Below, one piece after another: positions 41,304-49,319 of a stretch of DNA of 64,000 bases (position 1 is its first letter; every line of letters starts with the position of its first letter). The DNA is from Streptomyces lydicus (GTDB taxonomy: Bacteria > Actinomycetota > Actinomycetes > Streptomycetales > Streptomycetaceae). The stretch is from contig NZ_JNZA01000032.1 in NCBI RefSeq assembly GCF_000717345.1, forward strand, positions 1 through 64,000, given 5' to 3'. A program made the position numbers and the translations under genes. The notes beneath the pieces were generated by a model. It ran no database searches. It saw only the letters and a list, made by a program, of their open reading frames with translations, and was not told the origin of the DNA.

Positions 41304-42092
41304 TCACCCGTCCCCGGTGGGCAGCACCTCCCGGTGGTCGTAGGCGATCAGCACCTCGCCGGTGAGCGGATGGTCCGTCACCGCGGCGCGCACCCCGAAC
41401 ACCTCGGCGAGCAGCCGGGGCGTGAGCACCTCGCGCGGCGGGCCGGACGCCACCACCCGCCCGGCGTGCAGCACGTGCAGCCGGTCGCAGAGCGAGGCCG
41501 CGGCGTTCAGGTCGTGCAGCGAGATCAGCGTCGTCCGGCGCCGGGCGCGCAGCAGCGCGAGCAGCTCGACCTGGTGCCGGACGTCGAGGTGGTTGGTGGG
41601 CTCGTCCAGCACCAGGACGTCGGGGTCCTGGGCGAAGGCCCGGGCCAGCAGGGCCCGTTGCCGCTCGCCGCCGGAGAGTGCGGCGAACCGGCGGCCGCCG
41701 TGGCCGGCCAGGCCGACGGCGGCCAGGGCGTCGGCCACGGCCTCCCGGTCGGCCCGGCCCTCTCCGGCGAAGGCCCGCTGGTAGGGCATACGGCCCATGG
41801 CCACCACCTCGTGCACGGTCAGCTCGAAGTCGCTGCCGCGCTCCTGGGGCAGCGCGGCGACCCGGCGGGCGGTCTGGCCGGGGGTGAGCGTGCGCAGGTC
41901 GGTACCGGCGAGCAGTACCCGTCCGGCGGTGGGCCGCAGATGGCGGTAAACGGTGCGCAGTACGGTCGACTTGCCGCTGCCGTTGGGGCCGACCAGCCCG
42001 GCGGTCTCCCCCGCCGCGGCGATCAGCCGCACTCCGGAGACGACGTCACGGCCCGCGTAGCCGACGTGCAGGTCCTCGATCGCGACGTTCAC
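41304..42092 (-). CDS. ABC importer ATPase (FecE/BtuD type)
   Basis: This 262-aa ATPase has Walker A VGPNGSGKSTV, signature LSGGERQRALLARA, Walker B VLVLDEPTNHLD and the switch His in LISLHDLNAA. The GTG at 42092 overlaps the permease stop (GTGA), giving coupling. It powers import of an iron-siderophore, heme or corrinoid with the two genes upstream. No iron box or cobalamin riboswitch is visible, so the substrate stays open. Confidence 0.9.
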   Translation of the reverse strand: MNVAIEDLHVGYAGRDVVSGVRLIAAAGETAGLVGPNGSGKSTVLRTVYRHLRPTAGRVLLAGTDLRTLTPGQTARRVAALPQERGSDFELTVHEVVAMGRMPYQRAFAGEGRADREAVADALAAVGLAGHGGRRFAALSGGERQRALLARAFAQDPDVLVLDEPTNHLDVRHQVELLALLRARRRTTLISLHDLNAAASLCDRLHVLHAGRVVASGPPREVLTPRLLAEVFGVRAAVTDHPLTGEVLIAYDHREVLPTGDG

Positions 42093-43168
42093 CGGCCCAC
42101 CGCCGTCCGCCGGTCCAGGACGAACAGCAGCGCGGGCGCCCCGATCATCGCCGTCACCACGCCGACCGGCAGCTCCTGGGTGTCCATGGCCGTACGGCAC
42201 ACGAGGTCCACCACGACCAGCAGCAGCGCCCCGGTGAGCGCGGACAGCGGCAGCAGCCGGCGGTGATCGCCGCCGATGACCAGCCGGCACAGGTGCGGCA
42301 CCATCAGGCCGACGAAGCCGATGGCGCCGGAGACCGCCACCAGGACGCCGGTCAGCAGGCCGGTCACCACGAACAGTTCCCGGCGCAGCCGGGTGACGTC
42401 GACGCCGACGCCGGCCGCGGTCTCCTCGCCCATGAGCAGCGCGTTCATGGGGCGGGCGCGCGCCATGAGGGCGAGCAGCCCGGCGGCGAGGGCGAGCGCC
42501 GGCGGCCCCAGCACGCTCCAGGTGGCCCCGCTCAGGCTGCCCATCAGCCAGAACAGCACGCTGCGGGTCTGCTGTTCGTCGCCGGCCTGCAGCACCAGAT
42601 AGCTGGTGAAGCCGGACAGGAACTGCCCGATGCCCACCCCGGCCAGGACCAGCCGCAGCGGGGAGAACCCGCCGCCGCGCCGCGCGACGCCCCACACCAG
42701 CGCGAACGAGCCGAGCGCCCCGGCGAACGCGGCGGCCGGCAGGCCGAGCCCCGACGACCCGCCGGCGCCCAGCACGATCGCGGCGACCGCGCCGAGCGAG
42801 GCGCCGTTGGAGATGCCCAGCAGATACGGGTCGGCCAGGGGGTTGCGCACCAGCGCCTGCGCGGCGGTGCCGACCAGGCCGAGCCCGGCACCGACCAGTG
42901 CCGCCAACAGCGCCCGGGGGACGCGTAGTTGCCAGACGATCAGGTCGTCGGTGCCGGGCCGGGGCGGTGTGCCGCCGAGGCGGCGCAGCACCACCGACCA
43001 CACCTGGCCGGGCGCGAGGTCGGTCGGGCCGAGACAGACCGCGGCGGTGAGGGCCAGGACCAGCGCGAGTCCGAGTCCCAGGGCGAGCAGCCCGGCGCGC
43101 GGGGTGCGCGGCCCGGGCGGCGCGGCCGGCTCCGCACGTCGGAGCGCGTCCTCCCGCAACGGGCCCAC
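42089..43168 (-). CDS. ABC importer permease (FecCD/BtuC family)
   Basis: This 359-aa membrane protein has about ten helices and the BtuC/FecCD motifs RVPRALLAALVGAGLGLVGT, ADPYLLGISNGASLGAV and AIGFVGLMVPHLCRLVIG. It forms the homodimeric channel of a type II importer. GTG at 43168 overlaps the stop of the binding-protein gene by one base. It lies in the middle of a three-gene operon. Confidence 0.92.
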   Translation of the reverse strand: MGPLREDALRRAEPAAPPGPRTPRAGLLALGLGLALVLALTAAVCLGPTDLAPGQVWSVVLRRLGGTPPRPGTDDLIVWQLRVPRALLAALVGAGLGLVGTAAQALVRNPLADPYLLGISNGASLGAVAAIVLGAGGSSGLGLPAAAFAGALGSFALVWGVARRGGGFSPLRLVLAGVGIGQFLSGFTSYLVLQAGDEQQTRSVLFWLMGSLSGATWSVLGPPALALAAGLLALMARARPMNALLMGEETAAGVGVDVTRLRRELFVVTGLLTGVLVAVSGAIGFVGLMVPHLCRLVIGGDHRRLLPLSALTGALLLVVVDLVCRTAMDTQELPVGVVTAMIGAPALLFVLDRRTAVGR

Positions 43169-44238
43169 TAGCGGGCCGCCTTGAACCGCGTCGGGTGGAG
43201 CGTGTGCGCGATCTCCTCGACGGTCTCCGCGTTACGGACCCCGGCGATCGTCGTACGCTCCGAGCCGATCCGCAGGAAGCGTCCCTTGCGCACGGCCGTC
43301 AGCTCCTTCGTGGCGGGGAAGCTCTTGAGGAAGGCCGCGGCCCGGTCGTACGCGGCGTCGTCGGCGGCGGCGTCGCCCCGGTTGCGTACCGCGAGCTGGA
43401 TCCAGTCCGGATCCTTCGCGACCACGTCCTCCCAGGAGACCGCCTTGAAGTCCCCGTCGCAGCCGTCGAAGACGTTGCGCGCCCCGGCCAGGGTGATCAC
43501 GGCGTTGGCGAGCTGCTTGCGGCAGACGGCCATCGGCTGCTTGGTCCCGGCGTCGTAGTCGAAGAAGAAGTACGTGGGCCGCTCGTCGGCCGCGAGGCCG
43601 CCGACCGCCTCGCGCACCGTGGAGAGCTTCGCGCGCATGCCCGCCACCAGGGCGTCCGCGCGTCCGGCGGTCCCGGTCACCGCGCCGAGCCGCCTGATGT
43701 CGCCCTCCACCGCGGACAGGTCGCGCTGCGGCTTCCCGTTCGTCGGGGCGCAGGCGGTGGACGCCAGATAGAGGTGCTTGATCCCGGCCGCGCGGAACTC
43801 CTCGGGGGTCGGCGCGTCGCCGGCGCCGCCCATGGCACCCATCGACGCGAAGGTGTCGATGTAGAGGTCGGCGCCCGAGGCGAGCAGTTTCTCCTTGGGG
43901 ATGATGTGCTTGCCCAGCACCGGCACCTTGCGGGCCCGCTCGCCCAGTTCCCCGGGCAGGGCGCCCTTGCCGGGCGGGAATCCGGTGCCGATGACCCGGT
44001 CGCCCGCGCCGAGCCGGAGCAGCATCTCCAGGGCAGCGGCGTTGCTGGTGACGATCTTGCGGGGCGGGGCCGTGAAGGTGGTCGTGTTGCCCTGGCAGTC
44101 GGCGATCCGCACCGGGAATCCGGAGCCGCGCCCGGAGGCGCCCGGACCGTCGCCGGGTCCGCTGTCGCGTGCGCCGCCGCAGGCGGTCGCGGCCAGCGCC
44201 ACCACCACCGCCAGACCGCACAACTTCCCAGGACGCAT
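43168..44238 (-). CDS. ABC importer substrate-binding lipoprotein (FecB/BtuF type)
   Basis: This 356-aa exported lipoprotein has a lipobox-like ALAATACGG (lipid-modified Cys near residue 20) and two lobes joined by a helix, as in class III binding proteins: RKIVTSNAAALEMLLRLGAG, LASGADLYIDTF, DPDWIQLAVRN. An unusual SMGAMGGAGDAPTPEE insertion and several lobe cysteines are present. The substrate class is siderophore, heme or corrinoid. It is first in the operon; the 153-base upstream gap is GC-rich and holds no recognised riboswitch. Confidence 0.88.
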   Translation of the reverse strand: MRPGKLCGLAVVVALAATACGGARDSGPGDGPGASGRGSGFPVRIADCQGNTTTFTAPPRKIVTSNAAALEMLLRLGAGDRVIGTGFPPGKGALPGELGERARKVPVLGKHIIPKEKLLASGADLYIDTFASMGAMGGAGDAPTPEEFRAAGIKHLYLASTACAPTNGKPQRDLSAVEGDIRRLGAVTGTAGRADALVAGMRAKLSTVREAVGGLAADERPTYFFFDYDAGTKQPMAVCRKQLANAVITLAGARNVFDGCDGDFKAVSWEDVVAKDPDWIQLAVRNRGDAAADDAAYDRAAAFLKSFPATKELTAVRKGRFLRIGSERTTIAGVRNAETVEEIAHTLHPTRFKAAR

Positions 44239-44391
44239 GGTGCCTCTCCCTACGCATCACCGGCCGGTCCCCCGGCCCGTTCACCGGCCCACTGGCGGGC
44301 CGGCGGGGCCGCGGGCGCGACCCGGCACAGGTAGTCGGCCGGGCCCGGGCGGCGGTTCCGGGGCGGTGCGTCCTTTTCCGCCCGCGGCTGC

Positions 44392-44802
44392 CTACCCCTC
44401 GTCGGCCTCCTGGTCGGCTGCTTCGTTGGCGCGGTCGATCTCGGCCATGTGCTCCTCCGCCCAGGTCCGCAGCCCCGCAAGCGCGGATTCCAGGGACAGG
44501 CCGAGTCCGGTGAGGTGGTAGAAGACCCGCGGCGGCACGGTCGGTTCGACCCGGCGCGACACCAGCCCGTCGCGGGTCAGGCTGCGCAGCGTCACGGACA
44601 GCATCTTCTGCGAGACGCCGGGCATCCGGCGTCTCAGCTCCGCGAAGCGCACCTCGTCCGGTGCGGCATCGGCGAGCGTCTTGACGGCCATCGATGTCCA
44701 CTTCGTACCGATGCGGTCCAGCAACTGCCGTGTCGGGCAATGGGGATCGAACAGATCGCCGCGTACCCCGCGACCGGCGGCCCGGGCCCCTCGGGTGGTC
44801 AC
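44392..44802 (-). CDS. HxlR-family winged-helix regulator
   Basis: This 136-aa protein has the HxlR features: Cys in FDPHCPTRQLLDRIGTKWTS, RFAELRRRMPGVSQKMLSVT and the wing DGLVSRRVEPTVPPRVFYHL, with an acidic C-terminal tail. It diverges from the epoxide-hydrolase-like gene across repeated GGTNACC sites, indicating control of that gene and itself. The start is GTG at 44802. It is a second HxlR gene in the window; the other is at 22601. Confidence 0.87.
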   Translation of the reverse strand: MTTRGARAAGRGVRGDLFDPHCPTRQLLDRIGTKWTSMAVKTLADAAPDEVRFAELRRRMPGVSQKMLSVTLRSLTRDGLVSRRVEPTVPPRVFYHLTGLGLSLESALAGLRTWAEEHMAEIDRANEAADQEADEG

Positions 44803-44852
44803 CTGTGGCTCACCACCTTCCGTGAAAGTGCCCTCTGGGAAGCGGTCGGGCA

Positions 44853-44886
44853 GTTACCTATCGTTGTGTGGTCACCAATGGTAACC
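44853..44886. promoter_or_regulatory. GGTNACC repeats, HxlR operator candidate
   Basis: GTTACC (44853), GGTCACC (44870) and GGTAACC (44880) lie in the 100-base gap between the divergent HxlR and hydrolase genes. Each is near-palindromic, and the last two are separated by AAT. Confidence 0.45.
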
Positions 44887-44902
44887 ACCCGGAGGAGCCG
44901 TC

Positions 44903-45760
44903 ATGCCCGTCACCACCGCACTCCACCTGCGCCGCATCGCGACGAACGGCGTCCGGCTCAATGTCGCCATCGCCGGGGACGGACCCGCGGTTCTCCTGCT
45001 GCACGGCTTTCCGCACACCTGGCAACTCTGGAGCGGCATCATGGGCCGACTGGCCGGGCGGTACCGGGTCATCGCCCCGGACCTCCGAGGCTTCGGTGCC
45101 AGTGCACGTGCCACCGAGGGGTACGACGCAGGCACCCTCGCCGCCGACGCCGAAGGGCTTCTCGACGCACTCGGCGAGCCCTCGGCAGCGGTGGTCGGCA
45201 TCGACGCGGGCACCGCCCCCGCCGTCCTGCTCGCGCTGCGCCGACCCGGCCTGGTCCGGCGCCTGGTCGTGATGGAGGCACTGCTCGGCCGACTGCCCGG
45301 AGCAGAGCACGTCGTCGCCGGCGGCGCCCCGTGGTGGTTCGGCTTCCACGCCGTCCCCGGCCTCGCCGAGACCGTCCTGACCGGCAACGAGGCCCCGTAC
45401 ATCGACTGGTTCCTCGACTCGGGGACGCTCGGGCGAGGAGTGCCCGACGCCATCCGTGCCGCCTTCGTCCACGCGTACACCGGGAGTGCGGCCCTGCGCT
45501 GCGCGTTCTCCTATTACCGGGCCCTGCCCCTCAGCGCGCAGCAGATCCAGGACGCCGTCGCGACGGCTCGGCTGACCATGCCCACCATGGCCGTCGGCTC
45601 TCACCCCGTCGGCACCGGGCTCGAACGCCAGCTCCGTCCCTTCGCCGATGACCTGGTCGGACACCATCTCCAGGACTGCGGCCACCTCATCCCCCTCGAC
45701 CGCCCCGACGCGCTGTTCGCGCTCCTTGCTCCCTTCCTCTCCGCCGACCTGCCGAAGTGA
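44903..45760 (+). CDS. Epoxide hydrolase/haloalkane dehalogenase-like alpha/beta-hydrolase
   Basis: This 285-aa protein has the HGxP oxyanion motif (LLLHGFPHTWQLW, about residue 34), an aspartate rather than serine nucleophile in VVGIDAGTAPAV (Asp101) and a His in DCGHLIPLDRPDAL. Asp at the elbow is diagnostic for epoxide hydrolases, haloalkane and fluoroacetate dehalogenases. A cap domain with paired tyrosines (SYYRAL) favours epoxide hydrolase. GGAGGAG lies a few bases before the ATG. It is probably controlled by the divergent HxlR protein. Confidence 0.85.
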   Translation: MPVTTALHLRRIATNGVRLNVAIAGDGPAVLLLHGFPHTWQLWSGIMGRLAGRYRVIAPDLRGFGASARATEGYDAGTLAADAEGLLDALGEPSAAVVGIDAGTAPAVLLALRRPGLVRRLVVMEALLGRLPGAEHVVAGGAPWWFGFHAVPGLAETVLTGNEAPYIDWFLDSGTLGRGVPDAIRAAFVHAYTGSAALRCAFSYYRALPLSAQQIQDAVATARLTMPTMAVGSHPVGTGLERQLRPFADDLVGHHLQDCGHLIPLDRPDALFALLAPFLSADLPK

Positions 45761-45887
45761 CCGGAGCGGGGCCGGGGGATCACGGTCGGCGGTGCGGGCG
45801 TTCGTCCCAGCGGTGACGTCCAGGACCGCCGGGGCGGGCTGCGCACGGTGCGGAGTGCCGGTGTCCGCCGCCTGTCCGCGCGCCCTC

Positions 45888-46346
45888 TCAGTCGTCGGGC
45901 TCGACGCCCTGGGGGCCGTAGAGGTCGAGCAGCCGGGTGCGGGTGCCGTGCAGCCGGTCGGCGACCGTCTCGGCCACATAGCGGTACATGGCCCGGCCGA
46001 GCACCGCGTCGGACTCGCACAGCGCGCGGACGAGGGCGGCGTCGAACTCCACCGCCTCGACCGGGCCGACGGTCTGTGCGCCCAGGTGCCACAGGTAGGG
46101 CGGGAACAGCCAGGACCAGCCGAGGAGTTCGTCACGGCCGAGGGTCTCCACCACCAGCGCGCGCCGGCCGGGGACGTGCTGGTCGAGCGCGACCTGTCCG
46201 CTGCGGATGATCCAGAACCGGTCGGCCCGCCGGCCCTCCTCGAAGAGGCGGGTGGCCCGCGGCAGCGACACCTCGCGGGCGAGGTCGGTCAGCCGTTGGC
46301 GCCGGTCGGGTGGCACCGCCTCGAAGAGATTTCTCGCTGTGGCCAT
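45888..46346 (-). CDS. Stand-alone cyclic-nucleotide-binding-fold protein of the peptide-export cluster
   Basis: The 152-aa protein is one cNMP-fold beta-roll (RLFEEGRRADRFWIIRSGQV, LGRDELLGWSWLFPPYLWHL) plus a C-helix (YVAETVADRLHGTRTRLLD), with no DNA-binding domain. The phosphate cassette is replaced by LGWSWLF, as in its paralogue at 13671. GGAGG lies five bases before the ATG. It is the last gene of a same-strand set with two exporter ATPases, an adaptor and a peptide gene, 83 bases after the preceding stop. It may gate or sense export; its ligand is unknown. Confidence 0.82.
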   Translation of the reverse strand: MATARNLFEAVPPDRRQRLTDLAREVSLPRATRLFEEGRRADRFWIIRSGQVALDQHVPGRRALVVETLGRDELLGWSWLFPPYLWHLGAQTVGPVEAVEFDAALVRALCESDAVLGRAMYRYVAETVADRLHGTRTRLLDLYGPQGVEPDD

Positions 46347-46429
46347 CTCATCCTCCGTCCGCTGGCTGCTGTGCAACATATGCGGTGATTTACGGGGACG
46401 GTGGGACCGGCTCGGCCGGGCGGGCCGGG

Positions 46430-49318
46430 TCAGGTCATCTGACGTCGCACCAGGTCGTGCAGCCGGCCGCCGGCGTCGGCGAGCAGCTCGGCCGGTGCGC
46501 CCTGTTCGACGATCCGGCCGTCCTCCATGACGATCACCCGGTCGGCGTCCATGACCGTGGACAGCCGGTGGGCGATCACCAGCCGGCTGGCGCTGAGCTG
46601 GCGGGTGCTGTCGATGACGATGCGCTGGGTCTCGTTGTCCAGGGCGCTGGTGGCCTCGTCGAAGAAGAGGATCCGGGGACGGCGGACCAGCGCCTGAGCG
46701 ATCATGAGGCGCTGCCGCTGGCCGCCGGAGATCGCGCCACCGCCGGAGATCATGGTGTGCAGCCCCATCGGCATCCGCTTGATGTCCTCGGCCAGGCCCG
46801 CCATCTCGGCGGCCGCCCACGCCTCCTCCTGGGTGAAGGCTTCGGCGCCGCAGATGCAGTCCAGGATGGAGCCGGTCATCGGCTGGGCGTTCTGCAGGAC
46901 GACGCCGCACTGGCGGCGGACCGCGGCCTGGTCGAGCGCGGCGAGGTCCTGGCCGTCGTAGACGACGCTGCCCGAGGTCGGCTTGTCGAAGCCGATGAGG
47001 AGCCGCAGCAGGGTGGACTTGCCGCAGCCGCTCGGGCCCACCACGGCGACGAACTCGCCGGGCCGGACCTGGAAGGAGACGTCGTCGAGGACGAGGGGGC
47101 CGTCGTCGGTGTAGCGGAAGGAGAGCTTCTTGGCCTCGATGCCGCCGGAGAGGACGCCGGGCTGGGCGCTGGCGCCGCGGACCTCGGGTGCCTCGTCCAG
47201 CACCGGCTTGATCTGCTCGAACATCGGCACCGCGGCGGCGGCCGCGACACAGGCACCGGTGATCTGGGTGACCGAGGTCAGCAGCATGGTCACCGCGGTG
47301 TTGAAGGTGAGGAAGGAGCCGGCGGACATGGTGCCGCGGGCCGGCCCGGCCAGCAGCATGAACATGGTGAGCGAGCAGATCGGCAGGTAGACCGCGTTGA
47401 GGACGGTGGTCAGGTTCTTGATCCGGCCGGCCTTCTGCTGGAGTTCCCGGGAGCGTGCGAACTCCCTCGCCCAGGCCGCGTAGGCGAAGCTCTCGGCGGC
47501 GGCGACCCGCAGTTTGGGCAGCCCGCGCAGGGTCTGGAACGCCTGGTTGTTGAGCTTGTTGCCGAGCTTGACCAGCCGTCGCTGCCAGCGCAGCTCCCAC
47601 AGTCCCATGGCGAGGAAGACCGCGCCGATGACGAGCAGCATGGCGAGCGCGGCGAGTGCCAGCGGCACGCTGTAGACGAGCAGCAGGACGAGGTTCATCG
47701 CGCCGATCGTCGTGGACTGCACGGCCACCGGCCCGATGCCGGACAGCACCCGCCGGATGGCGCTGATGCCCATCGCGGCACTGGCCAGCTCGCCGGTGGA
47801 GCGCTCGGTGAAGAACTTCGTCGGCAGCCGCAGCAGCCGGTCCCAGACGGCCGGCTGGAGCGCGCTCTCGATACGGCCCTCCATCCGCAGCACGGTGAGG
47901 TTCTGCAGCAGCATGAAGGCGGCCGAGACGATGCTGGTGACGATGACGGCCAGGGACACCTGGACGATCAGGCTCCGCTCGGCGGCCGGTACGTACACGC
48001 CGAGCACCTTGCCGGTCGCGATCGGGACGAGCGCTCCGAGGCCGACCGCCACCAGGCCGCTGAGCGCCAGGTTGCGGACGTCCTTCCGGCTGCCGCGCAG
48101 GCTGAAGCGCATCAGCCGCCACATGCTCATCGGCCGCTCCGGCAGCGGGCGGTAGAACATCACCGCGCGCGACTCGAACTCGTCGGCGTTGTCCTTGCCG
48201 ACGCGGATGCGCAGCCCGGACGCGGGGTTCACGGCCTCGTAGCGGCCGCGGCGCCACAGCAGCGCGACGGGGGCACCGGACTTGGCGCGATGGCCCACCA
48301 GCGGGCCGGCGTCCGTCCGCCACCAGGAGCCGGTGAGCCGCACCGCGCGGGTGCGGATCCGCGAGCTGACCGCGATCCGCTCCACGGGGCTGACCCGGTC
48401 GTTGACGGCCCCGCCCCGCGGGGGTGCGGTGAGCGTGATCCCGGCCGCCTCGGCCACCGCCCGGCAGACCTCGAAGGTGGCGTCGTCACCGGCCCGGTTG
48501 GTGGCGTCGCCGCCCCGCCCGGAGCGGTCCTGGCGGCCGATGGACGCCAGCAGGGCCTGGTCGGCGCGCTCGCGGACCGCCTCGCCGGCCTTGATGCCGG
48601 CCGCCGCGCGGTCCTCGTGGGCACGCTCCAGCTGCTCGATCCAGCGGTCGACGGCGGACAGCAGCCGGTACTGCTGATTGACCATCCGCTGCCACAGGTC
48701 GGGGTCCATCAGCAGATCGGCGGCCGCCTCCGCGCTGTAGGAGGCGCCGTACTGCACGCTGCCGGGCGGGACCGGCATCCACAGCACGTCGTCGTCGGCG
48801 ACCGCCTCGTCGCCGGGCCGGCCGTCCAGGGGCGCCTCGAACAGCACCCCCAGGCTGCGGGCGGTGCCCAGGGCGACGGCGTGCTCCAGCGCGGAGGGCT
48901 GCTCGGCCTGGGTGGCGTACTGCGGGTAGGACCCGGTGTCCCCGTACTCCCCGTAGGCGCCGTAGTCGTGGCGGGGCAGCTCGCGCAGCGGGATCCGGCG
49001 CAGCCCGCAGTCCTGCGAGGGGCGGCCGAGCAGGGTGTGCTGGGGGCCGTCGACCGGGCCGAGCAGCAGGGTGCCGGCTTCGAGCCGGCCGAGGAAGTGC
49101 CAGTGCCCCTCGGCGGCGGCGTCGACCGCGAAGAGGTCGAGCGCGCCCCCGGTGACGAGCCAGAGCACGTGCGGCCCCTCCAGGGGGACGCTGCGCAGAC
49201 CGGCGCAGTGGACGGGCGCGCCGAGGCCGCCCAGGGCCTGCGTCACCGCGTCCGTCCCGCCGGGCCCCGCGGCGGGGACCGGCGACGGGGACGACGGGGA
49301 CGACGACATGGCTGCCAC
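46430..49318 (-). CDS. NHLM-type bacteriocin export ABC protein without peptidase domain
   Basis: This 962-aa protein has a long N-terminal cytoplasmic region of about 420 residues (sensor-like, with LDLFAVDAAAEGHWHFLG at its start), six membrane helices (about 430-700; TKFFTERSTGELASAAMGIS) and an ATPase: VVGPSGCGKSTLLRLLIG, GAISGGQRQRLMIAQA, ILFFDEATSALD. This is the layout of the NHLM system ATP-binding permease. The GTG start has AAGGAG seven bases upstream and follows the C39 exporter stop by one base. It probably forms a heteromeric exporter with that protein. Confidence 0.88.
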   Translation of the reverse strand: MAAMSSSPSSPSPVPAAGPGGTDAVTQALGGLGAPVHCAGLRSVPLEGPHVLWLVTGGALDLFAVDAAAEGHWHFLGRLEAGTLLLGPVDGPQHTLLGRPSQDCGLRRIPLRELPRHDYGAYGEYGDTGSYPQYATQAEQPSALEHAVALGTARSLGVLFEAPLDGRPGDEAVADDDVLWMPVPPGSVQYGASYSAEAAADLLMDPDLWQRMVNQQYRLLSAVDRWIEQLERAHEDRAAAGIKAGEAVRERADQALLASIGRQDRSGRGGDATNRAGDDATFEVCRAVAEAAGITLTAPPRGGAVNDRVSPVERIAVSSRIRTRAVRLTGSWWRTDAGPLVGHRAKSGAPVALLWRRGRYEAVNPASGLRIRVGKDNADEFESRAVMFYRPLPERPMSMWRLMRFSLRGSRKDVRNLALSGLVAVGLGALVPIATGKVLGVYVPAAERSLIVQVSLAVIVTSIVSAAFMLLQNLTVLRMEGRIESALQPAVWDRLLRLPTKFFTERSTGELASAAMGISAIRRVLSGIGPVAVQSTTIGAMNLVLLLVYSVPLALAALAMLLVIGAVFLAMGLWELRWQRRLVKLGNKLNNQAFQTLRGLPKLRVAAAESFAYAAWAREFARSRELQQKAGRIKNLTTVLNAVYLPICSLTMFMLLAGPARGTMSAGSFLTFNTAVTMLLTSVTQITGACVAAAAAVPMFEQIKPVLDEAPEVRGASAQPGVLSGGIEAKKLSFRYTDDGPLVLDDVSFQVRPGEFVAVVGPSGCGKSTLLRLLIGFDKPTSGSVVYDGQDLAALDQAAVRRQCGVVLQNAQPMTGSILDCICGAEAFTQEEAWAAAEMAGLAEDIKRMPMGLHTMISGGGAISGGQRQRLMIAQALVRRPRILFFDEATSALDNETQRIVIDSTRQLSASRLVIAHRLSTVMDADRVIVMEDGRIVEQGAPAELLADAGGRLHDLVRRQMT

Positions 49319-49319
49319 G

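Noticed and set aside
44239..44391. Cobalamin riboswitch upstream of the importer
   Set aside because: Short blocks such as GACTACCTGTGCC looked suggestive, but the conserved B12-box pattern is not present by eye.
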